This document shows positions 36,275-45,729 of a DNA stretch of 64,000 nucleotides, in pieces; within the stretch, counting starts at the first letter, position 1, and the number at the start of each line of letters is the position of its first letter. Location of the stretch: positions 1 through 64,000 of the forward strand of contig NZ_WHOS01000021.1 in assembly GCF_013340935.1 (NCBI RefSeq), in the 5' to 3' direction. A program made the translations under genes and the position numbers. Under the pieces are notes generated by a model. The model worked only from the letters and a program-made list of their open reading frames with translations, did no database searches and was not told where the DNA came from. This DNA is from Azospirillum melinis. GTDB lineage: Bacteria > Pseudomonadota > Alphaproteobacteria > Azospirillales > Azospirillaceae.

Positions 36275-37471
36275 ATGAACCGTCGCAGCTTTCTCACCAC
36301 GACCGCATCAGCCGCAACCGTCGCCGCCACCGGGGGATTCGCGTTCGCGCCGTCCATCGCGCGGGCGCAGAACCAAGCGGTGAAGGTGGCGTTCGTCGGT
36401 ACGCTGTCCGGTCCGGGGGCGGCGCTGGGCACGCATCTGCGCGACGGCTGGCTGGCGGGGGTGACGCGGCTGAACAACCAGCTCGGCGGCCGGGCGGTCG
36501 AGACGCTGGTGATCGACGACGAGCTGAAGCCCGATGTGGCGGTGTCCAAGGTCCGCGCCGCACTGGAGCGCGACAAGGTCGATTTCGTAGTCGGCGTCGT
36601 GTTCAGCAACATGCTGCAGGCCATCGTCCGCCCGGTGACGGAGAGCAACACCTTCCTGATCACCGCCAACGCCGGCCCCTCCACCCTCGCCGGCAAGGGA
36701 TGCAGCCCCTTCCTGTTCAGCAGCGCCTACCAGAACGACCAGCCGCACGCGACCATGGGGCAGGCGGCGCAGGATCTGGGCTACAAGCGCGTGTTCATCC
36801 TGGTACCGAACTATCAGGCCGGCAAGGACGCGGTGGCCGGCTTCCGCAGCCGCTACAAGGGCGAGGTGGTGGACGAGATCTATGTGCCGCTGAGCCAGCT
36901 CGACTTCTCGACCGAAGTCACCAAGATCGCCGCCGCCAAGCCGGACGCCATCTTCACCTTCATGCCGGGCGCGCTGGGCGTCAATCTGGTGCGGCAGTAC
37001 CGGCAGGCCGGGCTCGCCAACATTCCCTTCCTGTCCACCTTCACCGTGGACGAATCGACCCTGCCGGCCCAGGGCGAGTCGGCTCTCGATTTCTACACCG
37101 CCGCCACCTGGGCGCCCAATTTCGACACCCCGCAGAGCCGCCGCTTCGTGCAGGAGTTCGAGGCGGCCTACGGCTATGTCCCGTCGAACTTCGCCGCCCA
37201 TGCCTATGACGCCGCCCACATGCTGGACGCGGCGATCCGCCGGACAGGCGGCGACGTCGCCAACAAGGCGGCGCTGCGGACGGCGCTGGAGGCCGGCGAC
37301 TTCCCGTCGGTGCGGGGCGCGCTGCGTCTGGGGCCCAACCATTTCCCGATCCAGGATTTCTGGCTGTGCAAGGTCGCCAAGCGCGCCGACGGCAAGTTCC
37401 AGACGGAAACCGTGCGCAAGGTGCTGAGCGCCGATGCCGACGGCTACGCCGCCTCCTGCAAGATGGGATGA
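36275..37471 (+). CDS. Branched-chain-type ABC transporter substrate-binding protein
   Basis: A 398-aa periplasmic protein with a twin-arginine-like signal (MNRRSFLTTTASAATVAA, ending ARAQ). The mature chain has the type I periplasmic-binding fold (VKVAFVGTLSGPGAALGTHLRDGW, later AHAYDAAHMLDAAI). It delivers a ligand to LivH/M. Members of this group also bind urea, amides and aromatic acids, so a branched-chain amino acid ligand is not certain. The start was chosen at the RR signal; an upstream ATG at 36239 is less likely. It is the first gene of a five-gene operon. Confidence 0.9.
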   Translation: MNRRSFLTTTASAATVAATGGFAFAPSIARAQNQAVKVAFVGTLSGPGAALGTHLRDGWLAGVTRLNNQLGGRAVETLVIDDELKPDVAVSKVRAALERDKVDFVVGVVFSNMLQAIVRPVTESNTFLITANAGPSTLAGKGCSPFLFSSAYQNDQPHATMGQAAQDLGYKRVFILVPNYQAGKDAVAGFRSRYKGEVVDEIYVPLSQLDFSTEVTKIAAAKPDAIFTFMPGALGVNLVRQYRQAGLANIPFLSTFTVDESTLPAQGESALDFYTAATWAPNFDTPQSRRFVQEFEAAYGYVPSNFAAHAYDAAHMLDAAIRRTGGDVANKAALRTALEAGDFPSVRGALRLGPNHFPIQDFWLCKVAKRADGKFQTETVRKVLSADADGYAASCKMG

Positions 37472-37503
37472 CGGGCGGGACGGGCTGACGGGGGGCTTTC
37501 GCG

Positions 37504-38436
37504 ATGTCCATGCTTCTGGTGCAGGCCCTCAACGGCCTGCAATTCGGGGTGCTGTTGTTCCTGGTGGCGGCCGGGCTCAGTCTGGTGTTCGGCGTCATGG
37601 ATCTGATCAATCTGGCCCATGGCGTACAATACATGCTGGGGGCCTATGTCGCCGCCACGCTGGGGGTATGGACCGGCAGCTTCTGGCTGGGGGCGCTGCT
37701 GGCTCTGCCGGTGGCTCTGCTGGTCGGGCTGGCGCTGGAATGGCTGGTGTTCCGCCATCTCTACCGCCGCGACCATCTGAGCCAGGTGCTCGCCACCTTC
37801 GGCGTGATCCTGACGGTGGATGAGGCGACGCGGGCACTGTGGGGCAGCGCCCCGCAGACCGTGCTGGAGCCGTCCGGGCTGACCGGCGGCCCGATGGGCG
37901 GGGTGGAGATCGTCGCCGGACTGATCTACCCGACCTACCGGCTGGTCATCATCGGCGTCGGCATCTTGGTGCCCCTGCTGCTGTGGTTCCTGGTGGAGCG
38001 GACGCGGGCCGGCATGCTGGTGCGGGCGGGGGCGACCCATCCCGCCATGGTGTCGGCGCTGGGGGTGGACATCCGCCGCCTGTTCACAATCGTCTTCGCC
38101 TTCGGCGCGATGCTGGCGGGCTTCGCCGGGGCGCTGGCCAGCCCGATCTTCCCGGTGGCGCCGGGCATGGGCGACACCGTACTGATCCTGTGCTTCGTGG
38201 TGATCGTCATCGGCGGCGTCGGCTCCATCCGCGGCGCCTTCATCGCAGCATTGCTGGTCGGGCTGCTCGACAGCGTGGGGCGGGCGATGCTGCCGGACCT
38301 GCTGCGGCTGGTGCTCGACCCGTCGTCGGCCCGGCAGACCGGGGCGGCGCTGGCCTCCATGCTGGTCTACATCGTCATGGCCGCCATCCTGTTCTTCCGT
38401 CCTGCCGGGCTTTTCCCGGGGGGACGTTCGGCATGA
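37504..38436 (+). CDS. Branched-chain-type ABC permease (LivH-like)
   Basis: A 310-aa permease with about eight TM helices. LivH signatures are LNGLQFGVLLFLVAAGLSLVFGVMDLINLAHG and the later VVIVIGGVGSIRGAFIAALLVGL. It pairs with the LivM-like permease, which starts inside its stop codon (ATGA overlap). Ligand as for the binding protein at 36275. Confidence 0.92.
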   Translation: MSMLLVQALNGLQFGVLLFLVAAGLSLVFGVMDLINLAHGVQYMLGAYVAATLGVWTGSFWLGALLALPVALLVGLALEWLVFRHLYRRDHLSQVLATFGVILTVDEATRALWGSAPQTVLEPSGLTGGPMGGVEIVAGLIYPTYRLVIIGVGILVPLLLWFLVERTRAGMLVRAGATHPAMVSALGVDIRRLFTIVFAFGAMLAGFAGALASPIFPVAPGMGDTVLILCFVVIVIGGVGSIRGAFIAALLVGLLDSVGRAMLPDLLRLVLDPSSARQTGAALASMLVYIVMAAILFFRPAGLFPGGRSA

Positions 38437-39422
38437 CGGCCCCGTTCCGCAAAACCCTCCGCAAACATGCCCTCGCCCTCGCCACGCTGCTGGCGCTGGC
38501 GGCGGCCCCCTTCCTCGGCTTCGGCGACGGCTTCGCGCTCAGCCTGCTGGCCCGCGCGATGATCCTGGGCATGGCGGCGGTCAGCCTGTCCCTTCTGGTC
38601 GGCGGTGCCGGGCTGGTCAGCCTGGGCCATGCCGCGACGATGGGGATCGGTGCCTATGCCGTGGTCGCCTTCGACGCCGCCGGGGTCAGCGAGGGGCTGA
38701 TCGTCTTCCCCGCCGCCATCGCCGCGGCGGCCGCCTATGCGCTCGTCACGGGAGCGGTGTCGCTGCGCACCAGCGGCGTGCATTTCATCATGATCACGCT
38801 GGCCTTCGGGCAGATGGCCTTCTTCACCACCTCCTCCTTTTCCAGCCTGGGCGGTGACGACGGCTACACGCTCTATGCCCGCACCGAGTGGCTGGGAAGC
38901 CGGATCCTGGACAACCGGCTGAGCTTCCATTTCCTGTGCCTGGGCCTGTTGGCCCTGGTGTGGGTGGGCGGCACCCTGCTGCTGGGCAGCCGCTTCGGCC
39001 GGGTGCTGCGGGCGGCGCGGGAGAATCCGCAGCGGGCGCTGGCGGTGGGTTTCCAGCCCTACCCCTACCGTCTGGTCGCCTATGCGATGGCGGGGGCGGT
39101 CGGCGGCCTGTCGGGCGCACTGCTCGCCAATGCGACGGAGTTCGTGTCCCCTGCCCTGCTGTCCTGGACCCGGTCGGGGGAACTGCTGTTCATGGTCATC
39201 CTCGGCGGCGTCGGCCAGCTCGGCGGCGCGATCCTGGGGGCGCTCGCCATCGTGCTGCTGGAGGAAACGCTGTCGCACCTGCTGGTCTACTGGCGGCTGG
39301 TGTTCGGGCCGCTGTTGGTGCTGTCGGTGCTGTTCCTGCCGGACGGGCTGGTCGGCGCGCCGCTGCGCCTGCGCGCCGCCTTCCGGTTCGCCTCGCCCAA
39401 GCGGAGGAACGCCGATGCCTGA
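38433..39422 (+). CDS. Branched-chain-type ABC permease (LivM-like)
   Basis: A 329-aa permease. LivM features are SLSLLVGGAGLVSLGHAATMGIGAYAV, LRTSGVHFIMITLAFGQM and VILGGVGQLGGAILGALAIVLLEE. The start at 38433 is preferred because it overlaps the LivH stop by 4 nt; upstream in-frame codons lie inside livH. A ribosome site for the next gene (GCGGAGGAACGCC) lies near its end. Confidence 0.92.
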   Translation: MTAPFRKTLRKHALALATLLALAAAPFLGFGDGFALSLLARAMILGMAAVSLSLLVGGAGLVSLGHAATMGIGAYAVVAFDAAGVSEGLIVFPAAIAAAAAYALVTGAVSLRTSGVHFIMITLAFGQMAFFTTSSFSSLGGDDGYTLYARTEWLGSRILDNRLSFHFLCLGLLALVWVGGTLLLGSRFGRVLRAARENPQRALAVGFQPYPYRLVAYAMAGAVGGLSGALLANATEFVSPALLSWTRSGELLFMVILGGVGQLGGAILGALAIVLLEETLSHLLVYWRLVFGPLLVLSVLFLPDGLVGAPLRLRAAFRFASPKRRNADA

Positions 39423-40170
39423 TCCGTTGCTGGAACTGCACGGCCTGAGCAAGAATTTCGGCGCGCTGACCGTGACCTCCGACGTATCGCTGACCGTCCT
39501 GCCGGGGGAGATCCATGCGATCATCGGCCCCAATGGGGCGGGCAAGACCACGCTGATCCACCAGATCAGCGGCACCCTGCGCCCGGACCGCGGAACCATC
39601 CGCTTCGCCGGCCAGGATGTGACCGCCCTGCCCTTCGAGCGCCGCGCCCGGTTGGGGCTGGCGCGCAGCTTCCAGATCACCAGCATCGTGCCGGGCTTCA
39701 CCGCGCTGGAGAATGTGGCGCTGGCGGTGCAGGCACGCAGCGGCTCCTCCTTCCGCTTCCTGCGCCCGGTGGCGGGCGAGGCGGCGCTGAACGACGAGGC
39801 GCGGGCGGCGCTGGACATCGTCGGACTGGGCCGGGTCGCCGACCGCACCGCCGCCGCCCTGTCGCATGGCGAGAAGCGTCAGCTCGAACTCGCCATCGCC
39901 ATCGCGATGAATCCGCGCCTGCTGCTGCTCGACGAGCCGCTGGCCGGGGCCGGGCCGGAGGAGACCGAGCGGCTGATCGGCATCCTGCGCGAGCTGCGCA
40001 GCCGCTACGGCATCCTGCTGGTCGAGCATGACATGCAGGCGGTGTTCGCCCTGGCCGACCGCATCTCCGTCCTGGTCTATGGCCGCGTCATCGTCACCGG
40101 CACGGTCGACGAGATCCGCGGCCACCCCGAGGTTCGCACCGCCTATCTTGGAGAGGACGCGCTGGCGTGA
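39415..40170 (+). CDS. Branched-chain-type ABC ATPase 1 (LivG-like)
   Basis: A 251-aa ATPase. Walker A is GPNGAGKT, the signature region is LSHGEKRQLELAIA, Walker B is LLLLDEP and the switch histidine is in LLVEHDM. The LivG-type arm SFQITSIVPGFTALENV is present. The Walker/signature motifs look intact. The start overlaps livM by 8 nt with GGAGG just upstream. Confidence 0.93.
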   Translation: MPDPLLELHGLSKNFGALTVTSDVSLTVLPGEIHAIIGPNGAGKTTLIHQISGTLRPDRGTIRFAGQDVTALPFERRARLGLARSFQITSIVPGFTALENVALAVQARSGSSFRFLRPVAGEAALNDEARAALDIVGLGRVADRTAAALSHGEKRQLELAIAIAMNPRLLLLDEPLAGAGPEETERLIGILRELRSRYGILLVEHDMQAVFALADRISVLVYGRVIVTGTVDEIRGHPEVRTAYLGEDALA

Positions 40171-40883
40171 TGCTGAAGATCGACAATCTCACGGCGGGCT
40201 ATGGCCAGAGCCAGGTGCTGTTCGGCGTGTCGCTGTCCATCGAGGCCGGTCAGGTGCTGGCGCTGATGGGGCGCAACGGCATGGGCAAGACGACGACCAT
40301 CTCCGCCGTGATGGGACTGATCCCGCGCTGGGGCGGCAGCGTCAGCTTCGACGGCCAAGGCATCGGCCGCATGCCGCCGCACCGGGTGGCACGGCTGGGG
40401 GTGGGGCTGGTTCCGGAAGGCCGCCAGATTTTCCCGACCCTGACGGTGGAGGAAAACCTCGTCGCCACCGCCGCCGCCCGTAGGAATGGCCCAGGCACCG
40501 GGGCTGCGCGCTGGACGCTGGAGGCGGTGTGGGAGCTGTTCCCCCGCCTGCGCGAGCGCCGCCGCAATTTGGGCAACCGCCTGTCGGGCGGCGAGCAGCA
40601 GATGCTGGCAATCGGGCGGGCGCTGATGACCAACCCGCGCCTGCTGATCCTGGACGAGGCCACCGAAGGGCTGGCCCCGGTGATCCGCGCCGAGATCTGG
40701 GCGGTGCTGGAGACGCTGAAGCGCGAAGGCCAGTCCATTCTTCTGGTCGACAAGAACCTGTCGGCGGTTCTGCGCCTCGCCGACACCTGCGCGGTGATCG
40801 AGAAAGGCCGCACGGTGTGGAGCGGCACCAGCGCGGAGCTCGGCCGGGCGGCCGATATTCAGGAAACCTACCTGCACATCTGA
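40170..40883 (+). CDS. Branched-chain-type ABC ATPase 2 (LivF-like)
   Basis: A 237-aa ATPase. Walker A is GRNGMGKT, the signature is LSGGEQQMLAIGRAL, Walker B is LLILDEATEGLAP and the switch region is ILLVDKN, where LivF proteins usually have Q/E-N or H; here the residue is Lys-Asn. The ATG overlaps the livG stop by one base (TGATG); the GTG one codon earlier could also be used. It is the last gene of the operon. Confidence 0.92.
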   Translation: MLKIDNLTAGYGQSQVLFGVSLSIEAGQVLALMGRNGMGKTTTISAVMGLIPRWGGSVSFDGQGIGRMPPHRVARLGVGLVPEGRQIFPTLTVEENLVATAAARRNGPGTGAARWTLEAVWELFPRLRERRRNLGNRLSGGEQQMLAIGRALMTNPRLLILDEATEGLAPVIRAEIWAVLETLKREGQSILLVDKNLSAVLRLADTCAVIEKGRTVWSGTSAELGRAADIQETYLHI

Positions 40884-40951
40884 AACGTCGGGCACCCCGC
40901 CCCGCGGAGTGTCGGCCGGCCGCTGTCGACGGTGCCAAGGCTTCCCGTCCG

Positions 40952-41701
40952 TCAGCGCACTTCGTTCACATAGCGGTGGTCGTCCGTCAGCGTCCTGTGG
41001 TGGCTGACGATGGTCAGGGTGCCGGTCTGGTCGAACGCCTCCTCGTCGATGATCAGAAGCGGCGTCGGGTCGGGGACGCCAAGGTCGGCGCGATCCTCGG
41101 CAGTGGCGAGCCCGGCCGAGACCCGCTCGCGCACGGCGGAAATGCGGATGCCGTGAACGTCGAGCAGGTGGAGGTAGAGCCGCTGCGGCACCAGTGACGG
41201 TTCCAGCGGGAAATCGGGCACCCGGCGGGCCACCAGCGCGATGCGGGAGCGCATCACCGCCCGCCCGTCCACCCGCCGCAGCCGCAGGATGCGGATCAGC
41301 GGCTCGCCCGGCTCCTCGCCCAGCAGGGCGGCCTCGTCGGCGGTGGCCGGGCTGCGTGAGATATCCGTCACCACCGCCTCGGACGACAGCAGCCGGCCGT
41401 CGCCGCCATGCAGGCGGTAATATTGGAAGAAGAAGCGCAGACTGTGCTGCGGCGTGCGCCCGGTGACCACCGTCCCGGTCTTGCGCCGGCGCATCAGCAT
41501 GCCGTCCGCGGTCAGGTCGGCCAGCGCGCGGCGCATCGTTCCCACCGCAACCCCATAATCGGCGGCCAGCGCGACTTCGCCCGGCAGCACCATGCCGGGC
41601 GGCCACTCGCCCAGCAGAATGGCTTCCGCCATGCGGCGCTTGACGTGCTCGTAGAGCGGGATCGGCAGGTCACCCGCCATGTTTGCCGTCTTTTTGTTCA
41701 C
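40952..41701 (-). CDS. GntR/HutC-family regulator
   Basis: A 249-aa regulator. The N-terminal winged helix (about residues 12-80: PLYEHVKRRMAEAILLGEWPPGMVLPGEVALAADYGVAVGTMRRAL) is followed by a UTRA ligand domain that binds a small effector. It is divergent from the peptide-importer operon at 41806, with 104 bp between. MAGDL, seven codons later, is an alternative start. Its site is probably the near-palindrome at 41771-41791. Confidence 0.92.
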   Translation of the reverse strand: MNKKTANMAGDLPIPLYEHVKRRMAEAILLGEWPPGMVLPGEVALAADYGVAVGTMRRALADLTADGMLMRRRKTGTVVTGRTPQHSLRFFFQYYRLHGGDGRLLSSEAVVTDISRSPATADEAALLGEEPGEPLIRILRLRRVDGRAVMRSRIALVARRVPDFPLEPSLVPQRLYLHLLDVHGIRISAVRERVSAGLATAEDRADLGVPDPTPLLIIDEEAFDQTGTLTIVSHHRTLTDDHRYVNEVR

Positions 41702-41805
41702 TGCCGCCTCGAAAATAGTCAGAAATTGCTCGAATCTTGACGATTGACAAAGATTTGTGCGCCGGTCACATTTCTTTATAGAATATAGAAAACAGCGAGC
41801 CTGTC
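41702..41805. promoter_or_regulatory. Divergent promoter between gntR and the peptide-importer operon
   Basis: Plus-strand TTGACA (41744-41749) lies 17 bp before CACATT (41767-41772), a plausible though weak -10. A near-palindrome TTTCTTTATAGAATATAGAAA (one mismatch pair plus a non-pairing centre, 8 of 10 pairs) spans 41771-41791. It is the best candidate GntR operator, overlapping the start region. Confidence 0.55.
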
Positions 41806-43191
41806 ATGGACAATCGGCATGGAAGCGGCCAGCCTACCGGCGACGACTCCCTCGATGCGGCGATGGCCTGGATCGCGCGGTCGGCGGAACCCGCCGTGGC
41901 CGATCTCGCCCGTATGATCGCTGTCGACACGTCCTTTCCTCCCGGCACCGGCTACGACGCCTTCGCCGACCTGATGGATGAGCTGATCGCCCCGCTGGGT
42001 TTCCGCTCCAGCCGGGTCGTCGTTCCCGACGCCCTGTGGCGGGTGCCCGGCGGGCCGGCGTCCGGCCGGCGCACCAATCTCATCGGCGAACGCGAGACGG
42101 GCAAGCCGGTTCTCGGGCTTTATTTCCATGTCGACACCGTGCCCGCCGCCGCCGGTTGGGACAAGGACCCGCTCCGCCTGACCCGCGAGGGCGACCGGCT
42201 GTACGGGCTGGGCGCCGCCGACATGAAGGGCACCATCGCCGCCGTGCTGCTGGCTCTGCGCGCCGCCGAGGCCTGCGGCCTGCCGCTGGCCTACGACCCG
42301 ATGCTGCTGTTCTGCACCGACGAGGAGGGCGGGCTTTATCCCGGCGTGCGGTACCTTGCCGAACAGGGGCTGCTGGAGGGCCATGTCCTGAACTTCAACG
42401 GCAGCGCCGCGCCGCGCATCTGGGCGGGCTGCTTCGGCCTGTTCAACCTGCAGATCCGGCTGCACGGCCACACCGTCCATGCCGGCGAGGGCAACCGCTC
42501 CGGCTCCGGCGTCAACGCCATCGAGGCGGCGCTGCCGCTGCTTCAGGCGCTAACCGACCTCAAGCCGGTGGTGGCGCAACGGACCTCGGCCTTGCCGCCG
42601 CCACCGACCGCCTCCGGCCCGCTGGCCGCCCGGCTCGACATCGCCGCCGCCCATGGCGGCATCTGCGGCGGGCAGGTCCCCTCGCTGTTCGAGATCCTGG
42701 TCTGCCGCCGCTATGCGCCGGAAGAGGACTATGAGGAGGCGCGGGCGGAGATCGAAACGGCCATCGCCCGCGCGATGGCAGGCAGCCCCGACATTGCGGT
42801 GGACATCCAGCTGGTCGGCCACCTCGCTCCCACCGGCGATCCGACCGGGCCGCACTGGCCGCGCTGGCAGGCGGCGCTGTCGGCCGGCTTCGGCTACCGC
42901 CCGGACGAATTCCGCGCCTGGGGGGCGGCAAGCTGCTCCGACTTCGGCTGGGTCCAGCGCACCGGCATGCAGGAGGTGCTGCTAACCGGGCTCGGCCGGC
43001 CCGAGAGCAACGTCCATTCCCCCGACGAACACACCACCGTTACCGACATCGTGGCATTGGCGCAGAGCGTGCTGGCCTATCTGGCCGCCGGCTTCGCCCC
43101 CGACATGATCCCCGAAAACACTGACCAGAACACCGATCCGAACGCCGTGCCGACCCCAGGCCGCGGCCCGCAGAAGGAGTCCGACCGATGA
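41806..43191 (+). CDS. M20-family metallohydrolase (ArgE/DapE-like), metal site intact
   Basis: A 461-aa cytoplasmic hydrolase. Visible metal-site motifs are HVDTVP (His, Asp), GLGAADMKG (bridging Asp) and TDEEGG (catalytic Glu and Zn-ligand Glu). HSPDEHTTV near the end supplies the last histidine. The DapE/ArgE fold hydrolyses amide bonds of N-acylated amino acids or peptides. It is first in an operon with a peptide-type importer, so it may hydrolyse the imported compound. It overlaps the next gene by 4 nt. The C-terminal ~35 residues are low-complexity. Confidence 0.92.
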   Translation: MDNRHGSGQPTGDDSLDAAMAWIARSAEPAVADLARMIAVDTSFPPGTGYDAFADLMDELIAPLGFRSSRVVVPDALWRVPGGPASGRRTNLIGERETGKPVLGLYFHVDTVPAAAGWDKDPLRLTREGDRLYGLGAADMKGTIAAVLLALRAAEACGLPLAYDPMLLFCTDEEGGLYPGVRYLAEQGLLEGHVLNFNGSAAPRIWAGCFGLFNLQIRLHGHTVHAGEGNRSGSGVNAIEAALPLLQALTDLKPVVAQRTSALPPPPTASGPLAARLDIAAAHGGICGGQVPSLFEILVCRRYAPEEDYEEARAEIETAIARAMAGSPDIAVDIQLVGHLAPTGDPTGPHWPRWQAALSAGFGYRPDEFRAWGAASCSDFGWVQRTGMQEVLLTGLGRPESNVHSPDEHTTVTDIVALAQSVLAYLAAGFAPDMIPENTDQNTDPNAVPTPGRGPQKESDR

Positions 43192-44777
43192 GTTCCGTGA
43201 CCCGCCGCCTCTTCCTCTCCGGAACCGCCGCCGGCCTCGGCGCCCTGTCCGCCTTCAGCCTGACCGGTGCGGCACCGGCCTTCGCCCAGCAGAGCGCCGC
43301 GCGCCGCGGCGGCGTGCTGCGCATCTCGGTCGATCAGGCCGCCAGCGTCATCCACCCGCTGCGCACCCGCGTGAACCCGGAATATCTGGTGGCCGAGCTG
43401 CTCTATTCCGGCCTGACGCGGCTGGCCGCCGGCATGAAGGTGGAGCCTGACCTCGCCGAATCCTGGGCGCCCGACCAGACTCTGACCGAATGGACCTTCG
43501 TCCTGCGGCCGGGGCTGACCTTCCATGACGGCTCGCCCTGCACCGCCGCCGACGTGGTCGCGACCTTCACCGCCATCCTCGATCCCAAGACCGCCTCGCC
43601 GGGCCGCACCAATGTCGGCCCGATCAAGGAGGTGACGGCCAAGGACGAGCGGACGGTGCTGTTCCGCCTGACCTCGCCCTATGCCGACCTGCCGGTGGCG
43701 CTGGCCTACACCAACGCCCGCATCGTCCCGGCCAAGGTGATCGAGACCGACCTCGACAGCCTGTCGCGCAGCGCGGTCGGCACCGGCCCGTTCAAGCTGG
43801 TCTCCTTCGAACCCGACCGCAAGATCGTGGTGGAGCGCAACCCGGCCTATTACGACCCGGCGCGCCCCTATCTCGACCGGGTCGAGGTGCTGGTCTATCC
43901 CGACCGCACCGCCGAGGCCTCGGCGCTGATTTCCGGCGACATCGACCTGATGCTGGGCACCGCCCCCGGCGAATACCAGCGGCTGGAGAAGTCCTCCGGC
44001 GTCAAGGCGCTGCGCGTGCCGTCGGGCCAGTTCCTGAACGTCAACATGGGCTGCGACCAGAAGCCCTTCTCCGACCCGCGCGTCCGTAAGGCGCTGGCGC
44101 TGTCCATCGACCGCGAGGCGATGGTGGGCTTCGTCGCCGGTGGCTACGGCACCCCCGGCAACGACACGCCGATCAGCCCGGCCTACCGCTTCTACCGCGA
44201 GCAGCCGCTGCGCAAGGCCGACCTCGCCCAGGCGAAGAAGCTGCTGGCCGAGGCCGGCTATCCCAATGGCGTCGACCTGACCATGATCGCGTCGGACAAG
44301 CCGGGCACCCGTACCGAACTGGCGGTCGCCATCCGCGAGATGGCGAAGCCCGCCGGCTTCCGCATCCAGGTGCAGACCATGCCGCACGCCACCTACCTGG
44401 ATCAGGTGTGGAAGAAGGGCAATTTCTACGTCGGCTTCTACAACATGCAGGCGACCGCCGACGCGGTCTTCTCGCTGCTCTACACCTCCGACGCCGCCTG
44501 GAACGAGACGCGCTGGAACAACAAGGATTTCGACGCCCTGGTCGCCGAGGCGCGGGCCAAGACCGACGAGACCGAGCGCGCCGCCCTCTATGCCAAGGCG
44601 CAGCAGCTGATGCATGACGAGGTGCCGTCGGTCATTCCCGTCTTCTTCGACCTGCTGGCGGCGCGGCGCGATTACGTCGAGGGCTACGACCTGCACCCGC
44701 GCGGCTCGGTGTTCCGCCTCGACTTCGTCTCGCTCGGGGTGGCGGCGCCCCCAAGCCGCACAGATAAGCGGGGTTGA
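43188..44777 (+). CDS. Peptide-type ABC transporter substrate-binding protein
   Basis: A 529-aa periplasmic protein of the SBP_bac_5 (DppA/OppA) group. The signal is TRRLFLSGTAAGLGALSAFS with a twin-arginine-like pair, ending AFAQ. Mature features are PDLAESWAPDQTLTEWTFVLRPGLTFHDGSPCTAADVV and NVNMGCDQKPFSDPRVRKALALSIDRE. Ligands in this family range from di- and oligopeptides to nickel and opines, so the substrate is unknown. It overlaps the M20 gene by 4 nt and is followed by the permeases. Confidence 0.92.
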   Translation: MSSVTRRLFLSGTAAGLGALSAFSLTGAAPAFAQQSAARRGGVLRISVDQAASVIHPLRTRVNPEYLVAELLYSGLTRLAAGMKVEPDLAESWAPDQTLTEWTFVLRPGLTFHDGSPCTAADVVATFTAILDPKTASPGRTNVGPIKEVTAKDERTVLFRLTSPYADLPVALAYTNARIVPAKVIETDLDSLSRSAVGTGPFKLVSFEPDRKIVVERNPAYYDPARPYLDRVEVLVYPDRTAEASALISGDIDLMLGTAPGEYQRLEKSSGVKALRVPSGQFLNVNMGCDQKPFSDPRVRKALALSIDREAMVGFVAGGYGTPGNDTPISPAYRFYREQPLRKADLAQAKKLLAEAGYPNGVDLTMIASDKPGTRTELAVAIREMAKPAGFRIQVQTMPHATYLDQVWKKGNFYVGFYNMQATADAVFSLLYTSDAAWNETRWNNKDFDALVAEARAKTDETERAALYAKAQQLMHDEVPSVIPVFFDLLAARRDYVEGYDLHPRGSVFRLDFVSLGVAAPPSRTDKRG

Positions 44778-44781
44778 GGCC

Positions 44782-45729
44782 GTGAGCGCATCCTGGCTCC
44801 TGCGGCGGCTGGCGCTGATCCTCTACACGGTCTTCATCGTGTCGGTGCTGGTCTTCGGCATCACCCAGGCGCTGCCCGCCGACGCCGCCGTCACCCTGCT
44901 GGGCGAGAACGCCACCGCCGAGGCGCTGAACGCGATCCGCGAGCGCCTCGGATTGGGCGACCCGATCTGGTGGCAGTATCTGCGCTGGGTCGGGCACGCC
45001 GCGACCGGCGATTTCGGCCTGTCGATGCGCACCGGCCAGCCGGTGGGGCCGGAGATGCTGACGGCGCTCGGCCGCTCGCTGCTGCTGGCCGTCGCCGCCA
45101 TCCTGGTCATGCTGGTGATCGCCGTGCCGCTGGGCATGCTGGCGGCGGTGCGCCAGGGCAAGCTGGCCGACATGGCGACCGGGTTGATCTCCTATCTTGG
45201 GGTCTCCTTCCCGGAATTCGTCACCGCGACGCTGCTCGCCATGCTGCTGGCCGACACCCTGCAATGGCTGCCCGCCACCGGCTACGTCTCGCCGCTGGAG
45301 GATTTTGGCGGGGCGCTGCGGCATTTGGCCCTGCCGGTGCTGACCGCCTCGCTGATCCTGGTGGCGCATGTCGCCCGCATGGTGCGGTCGGAAACGCTCG
45401 ACGTGCTGCACAGCGACTATATCCGCGCCGCCCGGCTGAAGGGGCTGCCGGAACGCACGGTGCTGGTCCGCCACGCCCTGCGCAACGCGCTGCTGCCGGT
45501 GGTCACCATCGTGGCGCTGGATGTCGGCTATCTGTTGGGCGGCATCATCGTCATCGAGGAGATCTTCGCCATCCCCGGCATCGGCCGGCAGTTGATGGTG
45601 GCGGTTACCGCCCGCGACCTGCCCTCGATCCAGGCCGGCGCCCTCATCATGTCGGCGACCTACGCCGTCGCCAACACGCTGGCCGACGTTGCCTACGCCG
45701 TCCTCGACAAGAGGATCCGCTATGACTGA
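44782..45729 (+). CDS. Peptide-type ABC permease 1 (DppB-like)
   Basis: A 315-aa permease starting with GTG at 44782 (GAGG lies 4-7 nt upstream). TM helices and DppB features (LLRRLALILYTVFIVSVLVFG, HSDYIRAARLKGLPERTVLVRHALRNALLP with the EAA-type loop, GGIIVIEEIFAIPGIG) are present. It overlaps permease 2 by 8 nt. Confidence 0.91.
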   Translation: MSASWLLRRLALILYTVFIVSVLVFGITQALPADAAVTLLGENATAEALNAIRERLGLGDPIWWQYLRWVGHAATGDFGLSMRTGQPVGPEMLTALGRSLLLAVAAILVMLVIAVPLGMLAAVRQGKLADMATGLISYLGVSFPEFVTATLLAMLLADTLQWLPATGYVSPLEDFGGALRHLALPVLTASLILVAHVARMVRSETLDVLHSDYIRAARLKGLPERTVLVRHALRNALLPVVTIVALDVGYLLGGIIVIEEIFAIPGIGRQLMVAVTARDLPSIQAGALIMSATYAVANTLADVAYAVLDKRIRYD

